This document shows positions 1 to 10,244 of a stretch of 64,000 bases of DNA, one piece after another; position 1 is the stretch's first letter; the number at the start of each line of letters is the position of its first letter. The stretch is from positions 8,581,501 to 8,645,500 of the forward strand of contig NZ_JBEJGX010000003.1 of assembly GCF_040253635.1 (NCBI RefSeq), in the 5' to 3' direction. The position numbers and the translations under genes were made by a program. The notes beneath the pieces are model-generated. The model was not told the DNA's origin and made no database searches. It worked only from the letters and a program-made list of their open reading frames with translations. This DNA is from Streptomyces sp. Edi2 (GTDB lineage: Bacteria > Actinomycetota > Actinomycetes > Streptomycetales > Streptomycetaceae).

Positions 1-298
1 CGGGTGGCGGCATCGTCACCAGCCCGGCCCGGCGCTCGCCGTCCAGGACCCGCAGCGCCCGGGTCAGCGTCGCGCAGTGCAGGTCGGTCTCGCCCCGGTG
101 GTGCATCAGCGTCAGGGCGTCCCGCAGCCGGGTGGCCTTGCCGACCAGCGCCTGGGCGGCGCGCAGGCCGCTGTAGGTGCCGCCGCAGCGGGCCGGGTTG
201 ATCCGGCCCAGCAGGTCGATCACCTCCAGGTAGCTGTCGATGAGTTCACCCTCCGCGCGGGTCAGTGCGGGCAGCGGCGGCGGTTCGGGCGGCAGCAT
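1..298 (-). CDS. Hypothetical protein downstream of clpP (3' end outside window)
   Basis: An open frame starts with ATG at 298 and runs off the left edge with no stop, giving about 99 visible codons. It begins five bases after the clpP stop on the same strand, so the two are very likely co-transcribed. The visible protein is mostly helical, with a proline-rich start (MLPPEPPPLPALTRAEGEL) and no motif I recognise. It could be a small partner of the Clp protease, but nothing in the sequence proves that. The complete length is unknown. Confidence 0.6.
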   Translation of the reverse strand, partial: MLPPEPPPLPALTRAEGELIDSYLEVIDLLGRINPARCGGTYSGLRAAQALVGKATRLRDALTLMHHRGETDLHCATLTRALRVLDGERRAGLVTMPPP

Positions 299-303
299 CG
301 GGC

Positions 304-939
304 TCACCGCGCCACGGGCCGGGACGCCGACAGCTTGCGGTTACGGGTGATCTGGTCGATCAGGCCGTACTCCTGGGCGGCGGGGGCATCGAAGATCTTG
401 TCGCGCTCGATATCGGTGGCGATCCGCTCGCGGGTCTGCCCGGTGTGCTTCGCCAGCATCTCTTCCAGTACGTCGCGGGTGCGCAGCATCTCCAGCGCCT
501 GGATCTGCAGGTCGCTGGCCTGCCCCTCGACGGGTTCGCTGAACGACGGCTGATGGATCAGGACCCGGGCGCCGGGCAGCGCGAGCCGCTTTCCGGGGGT
601 GCCGGCGGCCAGCAGCACCGCGGCGGAGGAGGCGGCCTGCCCCAGGCAGACGGTCTCCACGTCGCACGACACGAAGTGCATCGTGTCGTAGATGGCGGTC
701 ATCGCGGTGAAGGAGCCGCCGGGGGAGTTGATGTAGAGCGAGATGTCCTGGTCGGGCGCGGCGTGTTCGAGGTGGATGAACTGTGCCATCACATCGTTGG
801 CGGAGGTGTCGTCGATCGGGGTGCCCAGAAAGATGATGCGCTCGCCGAGCAGCTTGGAATACGGGTCCATGGTGCGCGTGCCCTGCGCGGTGCGCTCGGT
901 GAACTCCGGAAGGACATAGCGGGCCGTCGGTTGCAGCAT
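304..939 (-). CDS. clpP: ATP-dependent Clp protease proteolytic subunit (ClpP3/ClpP4-like)
   Basis: This 211-residue serine peptidase would form the proteolytic barrel that works with a Clp ATPase in the cytoplasm. The triad is visible: Ser104 in [11 protein letters not shown], His129 in [10 protein letters not shown] and Asp180 in [11 protein letters not shown]. The oxyanion-region sequence [10 protein letters not shown] is also intact. The first 23 residues before [12 protein letters not shown] look like the short propeptide of streptomycete ClpP3/ClpP4 paralogues. The ATG at 939 is preferred because GAGGAGAGGAG lies just upstream. The gene stands alone rather than in a clpP1P2-clpX setting. 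Its promoter region abuts a repeat shared with mobile-element DNA near 37.5 kb, so its upstream control region may have been replaced. Confidence 0.93.
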   Translation of the reverse strand: MLQPTARYVLPEFTERTAQGTRTMDPYSKLLGERIIFLGTPIDDTSANDVMAQFIHLEHAAPDQDISLYINSPGGSFTAMTAIYDTMHFVSCDVETVCLGQAASSAAVLLAAGTPGKRLALPGARVLIHQPSFSEPVEGQASDLQIQALEMLRTRDVLEEMLAKHTGQTRERIATDIERDKIFDAPAAQEYGLIDQITRNRKLSASRPVAR

Positions 940-961
940 GTCTGCTCCTCTCCTCGTGAAA

Positions 962-980
962 AATGTACAGGATGTACATT
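962..980. promoter_or_regulatory. Inverted repeat upstream of clpP, candidate operator
   Basis: The half-sites AATGTAC (962-968) and GTACATT (974-980) form a perfect 7-bp inverted repeat with a 5-bp spacer. It ends 23 bases upstream of the clpP start. It does not match the ClgR or PopR motifs I know for streptomycete clp genes. Operator function is inferred from position and symmetry. Confidence 0.5.
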
Positions 981-996
981 CAGTTGGAATGAGACT

Positions 997-1079
997 CGAT
1001 TCTAGTGATCAAGTCAACTGTCCAGGTCAGAGGCCGTTTTGACTCCTCGTCGAGGGCGTATGTCTCACAAATCTTTTGC
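997..1079 (+). repeat. 83-bp direct repeat, copy A
   Basis: This stretch aligns without gaps to 37512-37594, in the same orientation, with 70 of 83 positions identical and the first 21 bases fully identical. Both copies lie directly before a decayed mobile-element gene, here an IS66-type transposase and there a tyrosine recombinase. The repeat is therefore probably the left end of a family of mobile elements. A recombination or attachment site is the alternative. Confidence 0.75.
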
Positions 1080-1156
1080 GCAGTCGTAACTGAATAGGCG
1101 CCCCTCGGGGTGGGGTGATTTGATCTTGCTGTCCGTTATGGTGATGCTTGTGGATC

Positions 1157-1375
1157 ATGTCGCCTGCTGGCCCGCTGCCCACGTATGAGGAGCTCGCCGC
1201 ACTGGTGGTCGAGCTGCGGGCCGAGTTGACGGCGACCCGCGCGGAGTTGGTGGTGGCGCGTTCCGAGGTGGCGGCAGCGAAGGCCCGGATCGCGGATCTG
1301 GAAGCCGGCTGGGCGCGAATTCGAAGAATTCCTCGAAGCCGCCGTCGTCGGACGGGTTGGCCAAGCGGGCGGCTG
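1157..1375 (+). pseudogene. IS66-family transposase, 5' fragment with frameshift
   Basis: The frame from ATG 1157 encodes the N-terminal coiled coil of an IS66 transposase (repeated ELRAEL and ARIADLE-type heptads). After about 1306 the reading moves to another frame, where the family hallmark LGANSKNSSKPPSSDG is read from 1309. Loss of one C in the expected Glu-Ala-Arg-Leu-Gly codons explains the shift. Similarity ends near 1375, well before the DDE domain, so this is a dead fragment. Confidence 0.8.
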
Positions 1376-1836
1376 CGCGTCCACCTGGCTATGACGGTGC
1401 GCGAGCTCTTGGTCCGTGCCAACGCGACCGCTACGCACGACCGCACCGAGGCAGTGGCAGACCTGCGGGTGGCCGCCGGCGCATTGGGCTGAAGCAGTCC
1501 GCACGAAATGACGCAGAGGGAGACGTTTCGTCGCATGCTGCTGGGCATCTCACTGCCGAAGTGGTCGGCTGTGCAGTGGGACTCCATGGCCGCAGCGCCC
1601 TCGGGCGAGGTCAGGCCTCACTCGATCGGGACAGGATACGAGTCCTCGGGAGCCGCGTGGCACAAGGCGTGGGGCGAGGCCCATCGGGTTGCCCGGCGCA
1701 TCGAGAAGCAGCAATGTGCCCGAGTTCAAAACGGTGAAGCTGACGCGTCGGAGTAGGTCGCAGACGGCCGATTGCGCCTGCTTTCGATGGGCACTCGCCA
1801 AGAAAGCTCGGCACGATCGGTGGGGGCGACCTTGTG
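1376..1836. other. Intergenic stretch with no recognisable gene
   Basis: Short open frames exist in several phases, but none has a convincing ribosome site with a recognisable product. It probably holds the scar between the IS66 fragment and the catalase gene. No clear terminator was seen. Confidence 0.5.
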
Positions 1837-1935
1837 GTGGCCCCGGGCGACCTGCCCAAGCCGGACCAGGACGCGCCGGAGACCGTGAGCCCCACCGGCC
1901 AGGCCACTGGTGCGGACCGAGCCGCGATGGCCTAG
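1837..1935 (+). pseudogene. Catalase N-terminal arm cut off by an in-frame amber codon
   Basis: A GTG at 1837, preceded by GGTGGGGG, opens the phase used by the catalase downstream and encodes the acidic, proline-rich leader typical of large-subunit catalases. TAG at 1933-1935 stops it. After the stop the same phase continues directly into the conserved N-terminal arm (FLTTAQGNRL, then SLKAGSRGPVLLQDHH). One substitution therefore separates leader and body. Confidence 0.75.
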
Positions 1936-2016
1936 GCCGGCCCGTTCCTGACCACCGCCCAGGGCAACCGGCTCCACGACACGAACCACTCCCTCAAGGC
2001 CGGCTCCCGCGGCCCG

Positions 2017-3999
<1,983 letters not shown>

Positions 4000-4046
4000 C
4001 CGACCTCAGAAGCAACCGACCGAAGCCAGCGTGGCCCGAGGGCCCC

Positions 4047-4775
4047 TCAGGCCGCCGTTAGCGCCGCCAGGGCTCGGTCCATCGCGGCGTTGAACTCTTC
4101 CGGCGTCAGCGGCAGCCGGGACTTGACGTCCCGACTCCACTGGTCGGCGAGGACCTCGGCGGAGCCCGCCTCGACACCGTCGAGCGCCGCGTCGGCCAGG
4201 TCCGACGGCGCGATCTTGTCCACGGGCCAGCCCGCGGCCATGTCGGTGTCGGCCAGGCCGAGGTGCACCGCCGTAACGAGCGTGCCCTGCTCGGCGAGCT
4301 CCAGGCGGACGCCGTTGGTCATGGCCCACGCGGCGGCCTTGGTCAGGTGGTAGGCGCCTGCGCCCTTGCCCCCGAACCACGACATGGCGGAGAGGACGTT
4401 GACGATCGCGCCCCCGCCGTTCCTGGCGAGCGCCGGCGCGAACTCCCGGATCATTCCCAGGTGGCCGAACACGTTGGTCTCCATCTCGTGCCGCACCGCG
4501 TCCAGCGAACCGGTCACCAGGTCGGTCCCCGTCTGGATCCCCGCGTTGTTGACGAGCAGTGAGACGTCCCGGGCTGCCTCGGCGGCGGCCTGCACGGATG
4601 CGGGATCGGCGATGTTGAGGGGCAGCACCTCGACCCCGGGCAGGTCCACGGACTCCGGTCGGCGGGCCGTCGCGTAGACCTTGCGGGCGCCCCGTTCGAG
4701 CAGGCGCTGGGCGAAGGCGCGGCCCAGGCCGCGATTGGCTCCGGTGACAAGGGCAACTGAGTTGTTGATATCCAT
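4047..4775 (-). CDS. Short-chain dehydrogenase/reductase (SDR)
   Basis: This 242-residue classical SDR is probably a cytoplasmic NAD(P)H-dependent oxidoreductase of unknown substrate. The nucleotide-binding motif TGANRGLG is at residues 11-18, NNAG at 76-79, the catalytic Ser near 129-132, and Tyr142-x3-Lys146 in YHLTK. ATG 4775 gives the standard family length. It is divergent from the MerR-type regulator at 4851 across 75 bases that hold a perfect palindrome, so the regulator very likely controls it. A weak -10-like TAGCGT sits 7 bases before the ATG, so a leaderless transcript is possible. Confidence 0.9.
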   Translation of the reverse strand: MDINNSVALVTGANRGLGRAFAQRLLERGARKVYATARRPESVDLPGVEVLPLNIADPASVQAAAEAARDVSLLVNNAGIQTGTDLVTGSLDAVRHEMETNVFGHLGMIREFAPALARNGGGAIVNVLSAMSWFGGKGAGAYHLTKAAAWAMTNGVRLELAEQGTLVTAVHLGLADTDMAAGWPVDKIAPSDLADAALDGVEAGSAEVLADQWSRDVKSRLPLTPEEFNAAMDRALAALTAA

Positions 4776-4793
4776 GTCCGGTACGCTAAAACC

Positions 4794-4807
4794 TGACGTT
4801 AACGTCA
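4794..4807. promoter_or_regulatory. Palindrome between SDR and merR genes, candidate MerR operator
   Basis: TGACGTTAACGTCA is a perfect 14-bp palindrome, with weaker symmetry extending outward (CCT / AGG). It sits between the two divergent starts, as expected for a MerR-family operator serving both genes. Confidence 0.65.
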
Positions 4808-4850
4808 AAGGCAAGTGCTGGTCGTCAGGACCGGGGTGAGAGGCATCACC

Positions 4851-5228
4851 ATGACCGTCACGGAGACCGCGGCCGATCGGCTCGTCCGCATCGGCGAGGT
4901 GGCGCGGGCCGCCGGTGTCTCGACACGCGCCGTGCGCTACTACGAGCAGCAGGGGCTGCTCATCTCGGAGCGCAGCCCATCCGGCCAGCGCCTCTACAGG
5001 CAGGACGCCGTCACCCTGGTGCGCTTCTTCCAGCAGATGTTCGCCGCCGGCCTGACCAGCCGAAGGATCGCGGAACTCCTTCCGTGCTGGGACTCCGGGC
5101 ACACCGACGCCGAGCAACGAGCCATGCTGCGCACCGAGCGCGACCGCATCCAGGCCAAGGTCGACGACCTGCAGGCCGCCCTGGACCGCCTCGACGAGGT
5201 CATCGCGATCACGGACACGCACCCGTAG
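4851..5228 (+). CDS. MerR-family transcriptional regulator
   Basis: A 125-residue regulator. The N-terminal winged HTH reads RIGEVARAAGVSTRAVRYYEQ and is followed by the wing GLLISERSPSGQRLY. The C-terminal half (from about residue 85) is a coiled coil suited to dimerisation (DRIQAKVDDLQAALDRLDE). A single Cys in LLPCWDSG lacks the paired cysteines of metal-sensing MerR members, so the inducer is more likely a small molecule. ATG 4851 is chosen for the GAGAGG upstream; a GTG at 4815 is in phase but less likely. The divergent SDR gene is the obvious target. Confidence 0.9.
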   Translation: MTVTETAADRLVRIGEVARAAGVSTRAVRYYEQQGLLISERSPSGQRLYRQDAVTLVRFFQQMFAAGLTSRRIAELLPCWDSGHTDAEQRAMLRTERDRIQAKVDDLQAALDRLDEVIAITDTHP

Positions 5229-5277
5229 GCGAGGTCGGTCGAACGGCGCACCAGCGATCTACGGCTGGAGTATTAGG

Positions 5278-5457
5278 TCATCCTCGGGTGGCGCCCTGCG
5301 GCCAGACCACGTGCACGGGGGTGCCGGTGCGCTCGGCGTAGGTGACTACGTCGGCGGTGCCCCCGTGGCCCCGCGCGGGCTTCCCGTCCCACACAGCGAG
5401 TAGCTGATCGGCCAGGCCGACCAGGATTTCGCTGCCGGCCATGTGCGCGGCGGAGTG
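5278..5457 (-). pseudogene. C-terminal fragment of a SLOG-like hypothetical protein
   Basis: In a phase different from the adjacent XRE gene, the minus strand encodes a tail with GSEILVGLADQLLAVWDGKP and a GGTADVVTYAERTG-type stretch ending in WPQGATRG. I recognise this as the C-terminus of a widespread streptomycete protein with a Rossmann-like (SLOG/TIR-like) fold. Nothing upstream belongs to that family, so this is a 3' relic joined to the regulator gene at about 5457. Confidence 0.55.
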
Positions 5458-6224
5458 CGCTGTGCGCCCAGGGAGCGCCGGGCCCGCCGGGTGAGGTTGA
5501 GGGCCTCGGTGGCGTTCTTTTTGTCCGCCTCGAACTGGGCGAGGGTGCCGAGCTGGTAGGCGGCCAGCAGCGGGTCGCCCGCCGAGCCGGCGGCCTTGAT
5601 GGCGGAGCCGTACCAGGAGCGGGCGGAACCGTCGTCGCCCTTGTCCCAGGCCAGCCATCCGGCCAGGCTCGCCGCCTCACTGCCGACGGCCGCCGGCCGT
5701 CGCCGCTCGGCGTCGTCCGTCGCGTTGCGGGTGATGGACTGGATCAGCCGCAGGTGGGACTCCACGGTGTCGGACAGGTCCCGCGACGGTGTCGTGCCGT
5801 CGAGCCGGCGGTAGGCGCTGGTGCTCAGGCGCAGGGCGGCGGCCTGGCCGGCGGTGGTGTCCGAGGGGTCGGGGAGTGCGTCGAGTACGGGGGTCGCGGC
5901 CACTGCGGCCACCGCGCCCAGGAAAGTTCGTCGGTCCACGTCGGAGTCCGATCCGTTCACCGGTCCCCGGTGCCGTCCGTGTCCGTCTGCGAGTCCCACC
6001 AGGGACGGCGGGAATCCCAGATGTGCGGACGCCGCTGCCAGGATGTCCGTGCTGTAGGCCTCGGCTCCGCGCTTCTCCAGACGGGAGACGGCAGACTGGG
6101 ACAGGCCGCACGCCTGGCCTAACTGACTCTGGCTCATGCGCTGTTCCTCGCGTGCGAGCGCGATCACCCTGCCGTAGTCCCCGGCCCGGGAGGCATCCCG
6201 GATCGGTCCTGTCTGCCAGTTCAT
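5346..6224 (-). CDS. XRE-family regulator with TPR-like C-terminus, 3' end replaced
   Basis: From ATG 6224 (MNWQTGPIRDAS) the protein has an XRE HTH at about residues 18-55 (MSQSQLGQACGLSQSAVSRL), a central region starting DVDRRTFLGAVAAVAATP, and helical repeats that normally continue as TPRs. After SLGAQRT the sequence stops resembling the family and runs into arginine-rich, low-quality codons to a stop at 5346. The true C-terminus appears to have been lost where the gene meets the SLOG-like fragment near 5457. HTH binding may survive, but the sensing half is probably damaged. It is divergent from the small gene at 6402. Confidence 0.7.
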   Translation of the reverse strand: MNWQTGPIRDASRAGDYGRVIALAREEQRMSQSQLGQACGLSQSAVSRLEKRGAEAYSTDILAAASAHLGFPPSLVGLADGHGRHRGPVNGSDSDVDRRTFLGAVAAVAATPVLDALPDPSDTTAGQAAALRLSTSAYRRLDGTTPSRDLSDTVESHLRLIQSITRNATDDAERRRPAAVGSEAASLAGWLAWDKGDDGSARSWYGSAIKAAGSAGDPLLAAYQLGTLAQFEADKKNATEALNLTRRARRSLGAQRTPPRTWPAAKSWSAWPISYSLCGTGSPRGATGAPPT

Positions 6225-6401
6225 GACCACGGCACACCCCCACGCTACGAGCCCCACCACCAGCGCCCGGCATCCGTATGCGCTGTGCGCATATCCGTAT
6301 GCGGGTGCCGGGTATCCGATGGTCCCATGCCTGTAGCTGGTCGTTGACTGTCTGTCAGTGCAACGGCGCCCCGGGCGTCGGCCCATCCCTGTATCGAGGC
6401 G

Positions 6402-6698
6402 ATGACGATGACGATGGCGACAGACCACCAGCGAGCCGACCACGCCGCGGCCGCGCCCTTCCACATCGGTGAACGCGTAACCGGCATGACCTACGTCCCC
6501 CCGGAAAACCGGCCCTTCGAGCAGCCGCGCCTGAAGCAGACCAGCGCCAACAAGAACGAAGAACTCACCAGACTCCGAGGGGACATCCCCGCACTCGTGC
6601 GAGCGCTCAACCAGCTCACCGCCGAAAACGAAGAACTACGCCAGCAGCTACAACTGCCGTCGCCCAGCATCGTGCCTCTGCGCCCGGCGGCAAAGTGA
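6402..6698 (+). CDS. Small coiled-coil hypothetical protein
   Basis: A 98-residue protein. The N-terminal 30 residues are variable and the C-terminal half is a clear coiled coil (LVRALNQLTAENEELRQQLQ) ending in PSPSIVPLRPAAK. Similar short proteins occur beside streptomycete recombinases, but I cannot name the family. Alternative in-phase Met codons at 6408 and 6414 make the exact start uncertain. It is divergent from the XRE gene, so the two may share a control region. Confidence 0.5.
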   Translation: MTMTMATDHQRADHAAAAPFHIGERVTGMTYVPPENRPFEQPRLKQTSANKNEELTRLRGDIPALVRALNQLTAENEELRQQLQLPSPSIVPLRPAAK

Positions 6699-6803
6699 CG
6701 CCGGCCCTCACTTGCCCGGCGGCGCCTGCACGCGAGTGCCTGTGCCAGGTCTTTCGATACTCAGGGTGATTCACCGGCGACGGATGGGGATGCGGCGCTG
6801 TTG

Positions 6804-7781
6804 TCAGTGGCGGATCAGGCCGGTGCGTTTGACAGTCGCCAGGAGCGGGGTGCTGTCGATGGCGGTGACCCCGTCGAGGGGGCCGACGGTGTCGGTGAGG
6901 AAGGTGTACAGGGCGTCGAGGTTCGCGGCGGCGACAGCGGCGACCAGGTTGGCGGGACCGGTGGTGGCGGCGCAGAACCGGACGTGCGGGTGGGTGCTCA
7001 GGGTCTGCGCGGTCTCCTGCAGTGCACCTGGCTGTACGGCAATCCACAGCAACGCCTCGGACTGCGCGCCGAGCAGTGCGAGATCGAGCTCGGTGGCCAG
7101 GCGCAGCACCTGGCCCTCCACGAGGGCCTCTAGCCGTCGGCGGGCGGTGAGCGCGGTGGAGCCGGCGCGGCGGGCCAGGTCCGTGTAGGTGGCCCGACCG
7201 TCCTCGGCCAGCGCGGCGATCAGCGCGCTGTCGACGTCGAGAGGCGTGTACGACGCTGTCGGCATCGACGCCGGCGCCGGATCGGGGGCGAGGTCGGCCA
7301 GTTCCGCGGGTGAGAGGAGACCGGCGGTCCAGCGGAACGCCGTGGGGAAGACGCGCAGCAGGGTGTGGGCGGTCCAGGAGCCGACGGCGTCGGTGGCGGG
7401 CAGATCACGCAGCAACAGGTTGTTGCGGGCCTCCGGCCCTTCCAGGAAGAAAACCGTGGAGATCTCGTCGCCGCCGCCGAGGATGTCCACCCAGACGGTG
7501 TCGGTGCGGCGGGCCAGCGCCTGGGCGACCTGACGGATCTTGCTGGGGCGGCAACGGATGCGCAGGGCGACGGGAACCAGGTGCGGGAAACGCGCCGGGT
7601 TGCGTACGACGGTCCCGCGCAGGGTGTCGTCGGCGTAGAGCAGGGCGACACGGCGTACGACGGTGCGCTCGGACAGGCCCAGGCAGCGGGCCACCTCGCG
7701 CCAGGAGGCGCGCGGCGAGGCGACCAGCGCGGCCGCGATCCGTCGATCGGTTTCATCGAGTACCTGTCGCATGATCCGCAT
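6804..7781 (-). CDS. Lrp/AsnC-family regulator with two HTH-RAM modules
   Basis: A 325-residue protein, about twice the size of a standard Lrp. The first HTH is at residues 10-50 (DETDRRIAAALVASPRASW, then a recognition helix around LSERTVVRRV). The second is near 185-230 (DVDSALIAALAEDGRATYT). Each is followed by a RAM-like alpha/beta effector region. Such duplicated Lrp proteins are common in actinomycetes. It is divergent from the amidohydrolase at 7918 across about 136 bases, so local control of that gene is likely. ATG 7781 or the Met three codons later are both possible starts. Confidence 0.85.
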   Translation of the reverse strand: MRIMRQVLDETDRRIAAALVASPRASWREVARCLGLSERTVVRRVALLYADDTLRGTVVRNPARFPHLVPVALRIRCRPSKIRQVAQALARRTDTVWVDILGGGDEISTVFFLEGPEARNNLLLRDLPATDAVGSWTAHTLLRVFPTAFRWTAGLLSPAELADLAPDPAPASMPTASYTPLDVDSALIAALAEDGRATYTDLARRAGSTALTARRRLEALVEGQVLRLATELDLALLGAQSEALLWIAVQPGALQETAQTLSTHPHVRFCAATTGPANLVAAVAAANLDALYTFLTDTVGPLDGVTAIDSTPLLATVKRTGLIRH

Positions 7782-7917
7782 GATAGGCCGATGTCCTGGC
7801 GTACTTTCTGCGCAGAAGCCTTCAGCTTGGCGATGGATCCCCGTATCCCTCCTACAACAGTCTCGTCACCGAACGACACGTTCGGGATCCGGCACCCGCG
7901 AGATGGGGGAGAAGACG

Positions 7918-9537
7918 ATGACTGATCACGGAGCCGACCTGCTGATCCGCGCCGGCGCGGTGCACACCCTGGTGCCTGGACAGGCCCCGCAGCGGGCACT
8001 GGCCGTGCGCGGCGACCGTATCGCCGCCGTGTCCGCCGACCCCGACGGCCTCGACCACCTGGTGAGCGCGGACACGCAGGTCCATGACCTGCCGGGTGCC
8101 ACCGTGCTGCCCGCCTTCGACGACACCCACACCCACCTGATCTTCGCGGCGCTCGGTGCCCACGACGTCCCCGTCCACCGGGCCCGGAACATCCCCGAGT
8201 TCCTCGACCTGATCCGGCGGCGGGCCGCTGTCACCCCCGAGGGCGAGTGGATCCGCACCACCACCAACTGGCAGGAACTCAACCTGGCCGAGCGTCGCAT
8301 GCCCACCGCGGCCGAACTCGACCAGGCCACCGACCGGCACCCGGTCCTCGTCAAGCGCGGCGGCCACAACGACATCGTCAACACGTTCGCGCTCCGTCTG
8401 GCGGGCATCACCGAGGGCACCCCCGTACCGCCGGGTGGCATCATCGGTCGCGGCGCCGACGGCAAGCTGGACGGCCGGCTGATCGACAACGCCCTGCACC
8501 TGGTGGAGCACCTGGTCCCGGCCCCGGACCGGACCGAGCGCATCGACGGACTGCGTCTGGCCAGCCGCGACTACGCCGCCACGGGCATCGGGACCGTGCG
8601 CGACTGCGCGGTGACCCCCGAGGACTACGCGGTGCTCCTGGCCGCCCGCGAGACCGGGGCGCTGAGCACCCGGGTGCGGGCCCTGATCTCCGCGCTCGGA
8701 CTGACCAGCGCGGCCCAGGTCGAGGACCTGCTCGACGTCATGGAGGAGTGGCGTGACAACTCCGACCCGTGGCTGTCGGTGTGGGGTGTGAAGTTCGGCT
8801 TCGACGGCGGCCTGGAGGCCGGCGCCACCGAGGAGCCGTACGCCTGCGACCACTCCTACTCCGGGATGCTGATCTGGGAACCGGACGCCCTGGTCGAGGC
8901 GGTCGAGGCGGTCGTCCGGCGCGGCTGGCGGGTCGGCACCCACGCCTACGGCGACCGCGCGGTCCGTGCCCTCCTGGACGTCTACGAACGCGTCCTCGAC
9001 CGCAACCCCGGTCTGCCCGCCGGCACGCTGGTGATGGAGCACGGCGGCCTGGCCGGCCCCGAACAGCGCGCCCGCGCCGTCGCGTTGGGTGTTCCCGTCA
9101 CCATCCAGCAGCCGCTGCTGCACGACACCGCCGAGGTGGAGGAGGGCTTCTGGGGTCCGGAACGCGTCGCCCGCCTCTTCCCGGCCCGCGGCTGGGTCGA
9201 CCTGGGTGCCGAGGTCAGCGCCGGATCCGACTTCCCCGTCGGCCAGTTCGGCGCCATGCGCTCGGTCTGGGGCATGACCACGCGGCAGACCGTCATCGGC
9301 GTCAAGGGCCCCGAACACGCCATCACCTACGACGAAGCTCTCACCCTGCACACCGTCAACGCCGCCCGCCTCACCGGCGAGGAGCACCTGCGCGGCACCC
9401 TCACCCCCGGCCGCCTCGCCGACCTCACCGTCTGGGACCAGGACCCCGCCCACTGCCCCGGCGACGCCCTGCGCGACCTGAGCCCCACGCACACCTTCGT
9501 CGGCGGCCTCCTGGTCACACCCGCCGGCACGCGCTAA
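7918..9537 (+). CDS. Metal-dependent amidohydrolase, YtcJ-like (amidohydrolase family 3)
   Basis: A 539-residue cytoplasmic hydrolase of the amidohydrolase superfamily; substrate unknown. Visible features are an N-terminal beta sandwich, the metal motif in PAFDDTHTHLIFAALG, a Lys-containing VLVKRGGHND strand, later metal-ligand His regions (GTHAYGDRAV, VMEHGGLA), and the terminal Asp region SAGSDFPVG. The C-terminal sandwich ends LTPGRLADLTVWDQDP. ATG 7918 follows a strong GGGGGAGAAG. A perfect hairpin lies just after the stop. The divergent Lrp-type gene is the probable regulator. Confidence 0.88.
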   Translation: MTDHGADLLIRAGAVHTLVPGQAPQRALAVRGDRIAAVSADPDGLDHLVSADTQVHDLPGATVLPAFDDTHTHLIFAALGAHDVPVHRARNIPEFLDLIRRRAAVTPEGEWIRTTTNWQELNLAERRMPTAAELDQATDRHPVLVKRGGHNDIVNTFALRLAGITEGTPVPPGGIIGRGADGKLDGRLIDNALHLVEHLVPAPDRTERIDGLRLASRDYAATGIGTVRDCAVTPEDYAVLLAARETGALSTRVRALISALGLTSAAQVEDLLDVMEEWRDNSDPWLSVWGVKFGFDGGLEAGATEEPYACDHSYSGMLIWEPDALVEAVEAVVRRGWRVGTHAYGDRAVRALLDVYERVLDRNPGLPAGTLVMEHGGLAGPEQRARAVALGVPVTIQQPLLHDTAEVEEGFWGPERVARLFPARGWVDLGAEVSAGSDFPVGQFGAMRSVWGMTTRQTVIGVKGPEHAITYDEALTLHTVNAARLTGEEHLRGTLTPGRLADLTVWDQDPAHCPGDALRDLSPTHTFVGGLLVTPAGTR

Positions 9538-9554
9538 TCGCGCCCCTTCCTCAT

Positions 9555-9595
9555 GACAGGGCCAGTCAATCCACTGTGTGGCGACTGGCCCTGTC
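9555..9595 (+). terminator. Hairpin terminator after the amidohydrolase gene
   Basis: GACAGGGCCAGTC (9555-9567) pairs perfectly with GACTGGCCCTGTC (9583-9595), a 13-bp stem with a 15-base loop, starting 18 bases after the stop codon. There is no U-tract, as is usual in Streptomyces. Confidence 0.7.
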
Positions 9596-9688
9596 GCGGC
9601 CGTGCGGGCGCCCGTTGGGATGGACCTGCTTCCGCCGACGGGCGGGATACGCAGATCCCGCTGCAACAGCTTTATCGACGGGTCCTCG

Positions 9689-10042
9689 ATGACCATGCCG
9701 CGTACACGCTCGTTCGTGCAGGTAGACGTGTTCTCCACGAGCCCCTACTCCGGTAATCCAGTCGCGGTCGTCCTGGACGGGGCGGACCTGAGTGATGAGG
9801 AGATGGAGCGTCTGGCGCGGTGGACGAATCTGTCCGAGACCACGTTCGTCCTGCCCTCCACCGTCCCGGAGGCGGACTACCGGCTGCGGATCTTCACCCC
9901 GGGAGGCGAGCTTCCGTTCGCCGGGCACCCCACGCTCGGCTCCGCGCGGGCCTGGCTGGACGGCGGCGGCACACCGCAGCACGCCGAGTACCTCGTGCAG
10001 GAGTGCGCCGCAGGCCTGGTCACCGTGCGCCGCGGCGAGGAC
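9689..10042 (+). pseudogene. PhzF-family isomerase/epimerase, N-terminal half (split gene)
   Basis: Residues 1-118 are the N-terminal domain of a PhzF-like protein: [20 protein letters not shown], the catalytic-Glu region [10 protein letters not shown], and [18 protein letters not shown]. The family sequence stops exactly at Gly-Glu-Asp (10034-10042) and is replaced by a 53-bp repeat unit. The remainder resumes at 13311 in the matching phase. Joining 10042 to 13311 restores GED-TLSFAAPP, so this is one gene broken by insertion. Confidence 0.85.
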
Positions 10043-10094
10043 TGGCTTTGTTCGCGAGAACGGACAGCAGATGTTCACCATTTCCGGAGGCACC
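10042..10094 (+). repeat. 53-bp perfect inverted repeat, left copy
   Basis: Its reverse complement is identical over all 53 bases to 10881-10933. It starts CTGGCTTTGTTCGCGAGAAC. It begins precisely where phzF is broken, so it marks an insertion end. Confidence 0.9.
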
Positions 10095-10168
10095 ACGGTC
10101 GGCGACTGTTCGATTCTCGTTTCCGCCCCCACGGGCCCATCGGGCGTGTAGGCACACTGCATCGACCT

Positions 10169-10212
10169 GTCAGGGTTGCCTGACAAGAACGCGGGCGTCA
10201 GGGTAGCCTGAC
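10169..10212. promoter_or_regulatory. Two tandem palindromes upstream of the HTH-like gene
   Basis: GTCAGGGTTGCCTGAC (10169-10184) and GTCAGGGTAGCCTGAC (10197-10212) share the perfect arms GTCAGG/CCTGAC and are centred 28 bp apart. They lie 33-76 bases before the GTG at 10245. Two near-identical dyads at this position suggest an operator pair, perhaps for autoregulation. Confidence 0.7.
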
Positions 10213-10244
10213 GCTCTGTTGCCGTAGATGTAGGAGGAAGCGCC

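Noticed and set aside
1500..1756. Open frame of 82 codons after the IS66 relic
   Set aside because: No ribosome site, no recognisable protein pattern and biased composition; treated as noncoding.
7852..9738. Very long antisense frame over the amidohydrolase gene
   Set aside because: The amidohydrolase has metal-site motifs and a strong start; the antisense frame is a shadow of codon bias.
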